Position numbers and translations under genes: made by a program. Below the pieces are notes generated by a model. It saw nothing but the letters and a program-made list of their open reading frames with translations, did no database searches and was not told where the DNA came from. This document shows, piece by piece, positions 39,735 to 41,091 of a stretch of DNA of 41,091 nt; the stretch's first letter is position 1; each line of letters starts with the position of its first letter. The stretch lies in assembly GCA_027483045.1 (NCBI GenBank), contig JAIXVL010000257.1:1-41091 (forward strand), in the 5' to 3' direction. Source of the stretch: Lysobacteraceae bacterium (GTDB taxonomy: Bacteria; Pseudomonadota; Gammaproteobacteria; Xanthomonadales; Xanthomonadaceae).

Positions 39735-41091
39735 ATGACTGACCGAAACGACGTGACCACCCACTGGGGTCAGGTTCGAACTCTTTTCCATGCAGTTTGC
39801 GACCTGCCGCGAGAGGAACAGAGCCGCCGCCTCGCCGAGCTAACGCCAGACCCCGCCCTTCGCAACGAGGTGTTGGCACTGATCGGCACACAAACCGAAG
39901 CCTTCGAGACAGCCCTGTTGCCTTTGCGCGAGCTGGCCGCGCGGCAGGATGGCGAGGAGTTGAAGGCGGGCGACCGCGTGGGTCATTGGACGCTGACCAC
40001 ACTGGTCGGTCGCGGCGGAATGGGCAGCGTGTTCGTCGCCGAGCGCGACGACGGGCTGTTCCGGCAACGCGTGGCGCTGAAGATCCTGCGTCGCCCCGCC
40101 GACACCGAGGCAGCAGCACTGCTCGAAGCGGAACGCGGCGTGTTGGCCGGCCTTGTTCATCCCGGCATAGCGCGCCTCTATGACGGCGGCACGACGCCGG
40201 CAGGCCATCCTTTCCTCGTGATGGAGTTTGTCGACGGCGTCCCGCTCGACGTCTGGATGCGAGCGAATCGCCCGACCCTGGCGCAGCGCCTTGCGCTGTT
40301 CGACCGGCTCTGCGAAGCGGTGTCCTATGCCCATCGGCAGCTGGTGGTGCATTGCGACCTCAAGCCGGCGAACGTGCTGGTGCGCGCCGACGGCCAACCG
40401 ATGTTGTTGGACTTCGGCATCGCACGCTGGATCGGCAACGAGACGCCAGCGAGCGCCTCCGTCGGTGCTGTGACTGGCTACTGCACCCCGGCCTACGCCA
40501 GCCCGGAGCAGTTGGCGGGCAACAAGCCCAGCGTCGCCACCGACGTGTTCGCCCTCGGCGTGCTGCTGGGTGAACTGCTCGCTGATGCCCCGGCGGGCCG
40601 CTCTGCTGCCGATGTGGCGACCCCGGTGCGCCCGCCAAGCCAACTCGCTAGCGGGGATGCGAAGGCCTGGCGAACGGACCTAGAAGGCGACCTCGATGCC
40701 ATCGTCGCCAAGGCCACCGCGCTCGACCCGCGCCAACGCTACTTGGATGTGGCAGCAGTCGGCGAGGACCTCGCGCGGTATCGCGGGCACCTGCCGATCT
40801 CGGCCCGGCGCAACGGCTGGCCCCGACGCTCTGCACTGTTCCTGCGCCGCTACCGCAATGGCGCGGCGGCAGTGAGCCTCGGCCTGCTTATGGCCGCCGG
40901 ATTCACCGCGCAGTTGGTGCGCGAACGCGACCGCGCGCGCGAGGCGGCAGCGGCAGCCGAGCAGGTCAGCCAATTCATGGTGGGCGCCTTCGATGCGGCC
41001 AACCTGCGGCGCGACGGCGGTGAGCGCGACGTGCGCGCGAGCGACGTGCTGAAACGGGGCGCGGAACGCATCGAGCGCGATCTCGCTGACC
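39735..41091 (+). CDS. Serine/threonine protein kinase, N-terminal 452 residues (3' end outside window)
   Basis: The frame opens at ATG 39735 and runs off the window end without a stop. An N-terminal helical region (~1-78; WGQVRTLFHAVCDLPREEQ...) precedes a Hanks-type kinase: glycine loop VGRGGMGSVF (91-100), Lys116 in VALKIL, catalytic Asp208 in HCDLKPANVLV, DFG at 226-228 and the APE-like YASPEQL. A membrane helix (~375-395) follows and then the start of a probable TPR-type sensor region (REAAAAAEQVSQFMVGAFD). Oddity: the normally conserved Arg of HRD is Cys207 (TGC), making it a non-RD kinase. The kinase-TM-TPR class is usually located near an ECF sigma gene; none is visible upstream. DNA is GC-rich like the amylase gene. 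Confidence 0.92.
   Translation, partial: MTDRNDVTTHWGQVRTLFHAVCDLPREEQSRRLAELTPDPALRNEVLALIGTQTEAFETALLPLRELAARQDGEELKAGDRVGHWTLTTLVGRGGMGSVFVAERDDGLFRQRVALKILRRPADTEAAALLEAERGVLAGLVHPGIARLYDGGTTPAGHPFLVMEFVDGVPLDVWMRANRPTLAQRLALFDRLCEAVSYAHRQLVVHCDLKPANVLVRADGQPMLLDFGIARWIGNETPASASVGAVTGYCTPAYASPEQLAGNKPSVATDVFALGVLLGELLADAPAGRSAADVATPVRPPSQLASGDAKAWRTDLEGDLDAIVAKATALDPRQRYLDVAAVGEDLARYRGHLPISARRNGWPRRSALFLRRYRNGAAAVSLGLLMAAGFTAQLVRERDRAREAAAAAEQVSQFMVGAFDAANLRRDGGERDVRASDVLKRGAERIERDLAD

Noticed and set aside
1-41091. CRISPR arrays, insertion sequences, tRNA/rRNA genes, prophage
   Set aside because: I saw no regularly spaced direct repeats, transposase motifs, tRNA-like cloverleaf sequences or phage genes on either strand.

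Overview
The window looks like a chromosomal segment of a GC-rich gammaproteobacterium, most likely Lysobacterales (Xanthomonadales). This is inferred from gene content: pyrophosphate-dependent phosphofructokinase, a K+-independent H+-pyrophosphatase, large TonB receptors of the Xanthomonas/Caulobacter type, an SLC45/MalT-like sugar transporter, an ECF/NrsF sigma pair and MNIO (DUF692) bufferin clusters. I see no rRNA, tRNA, CRISPR array, insertion sequence or prophage. No gene-free stretch exceeds about 300 bases.

Layout. 1-6.7 kb: 3' end of a PPi-dependent phosphofructokinase; a membrane GGDEF-EAL protein; an ECF sigma factor overlapping its NrsF/DUF1109-type anti-sigma gene; and hppA. 6.7-9.9 kb (minus strand): a secreted beta-lactamase-fold hydrolase and an FAD-dependent dehydrogenase. 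10.0-16 kb: two complete bufferin-type RiPP clusters in tandem, bufA2-bufB2-bufC2-small membrane protein and bufA1-bufB1-bufC1-doxX, separated by a convergent AraC regulator. 16-17.3 kb (minus): a GAF-GGDEF diguanylate cyclase. 17.3-20.7 kb: a LysR gene divergent from an AhpD-like / peroxiredoxin-like / EamA-transporter operon. 20.7-28.4 kb: a PAS chemoreceptor, soluble pyrophosphatase, two tandem HDOD proteins, a fasciclin protein, a stand-alone DsbD N-terminal domain and a redoxin. 28.4-39.7 kb: a class A beta-lactamase-fold protein, an MFS sugar transporter, two TonB receptors and a modular GH13 amylase, resembling an alpha-glucan uptake locus. 39.7 kb to the end: a truncated Ser/Thr protein kinase.

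Main result. A bipartite sequence, GTAACC, a 16-bp spacer, then CGAA or CGTA, occurs with identical spacing at four places, each directly upstream of a gene in the right orientation: the ECF sigma gene itself (3127-3152), bufA2 (10048-10073), bufA1 (13446-13471) and, on the minus strand, the diguanylate cyclase (17321-17346). I read this as the regulon of the sigma factor encoded at 3.3 kb. It would join two copper-sequestering peptide pathways and one c-di-GMP synthase under one membrane-bound anti-sigma factor that has a conserved cysteine pair. Bufferin operons under SigF/NrsF are known in Caulobacter. The physical clustering of both bufferin types and the inclusion of the cyclase are what looks new here.

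Other themes. Three pyrophosphate enzymes (pfp, hppA, ppa) lie within 24 kb. The sugar locus carries LacI-type palindromes but no LacI gene in the window. The DNA from about 37 kb to the end is visibly more GC-rich than the middle of the window.
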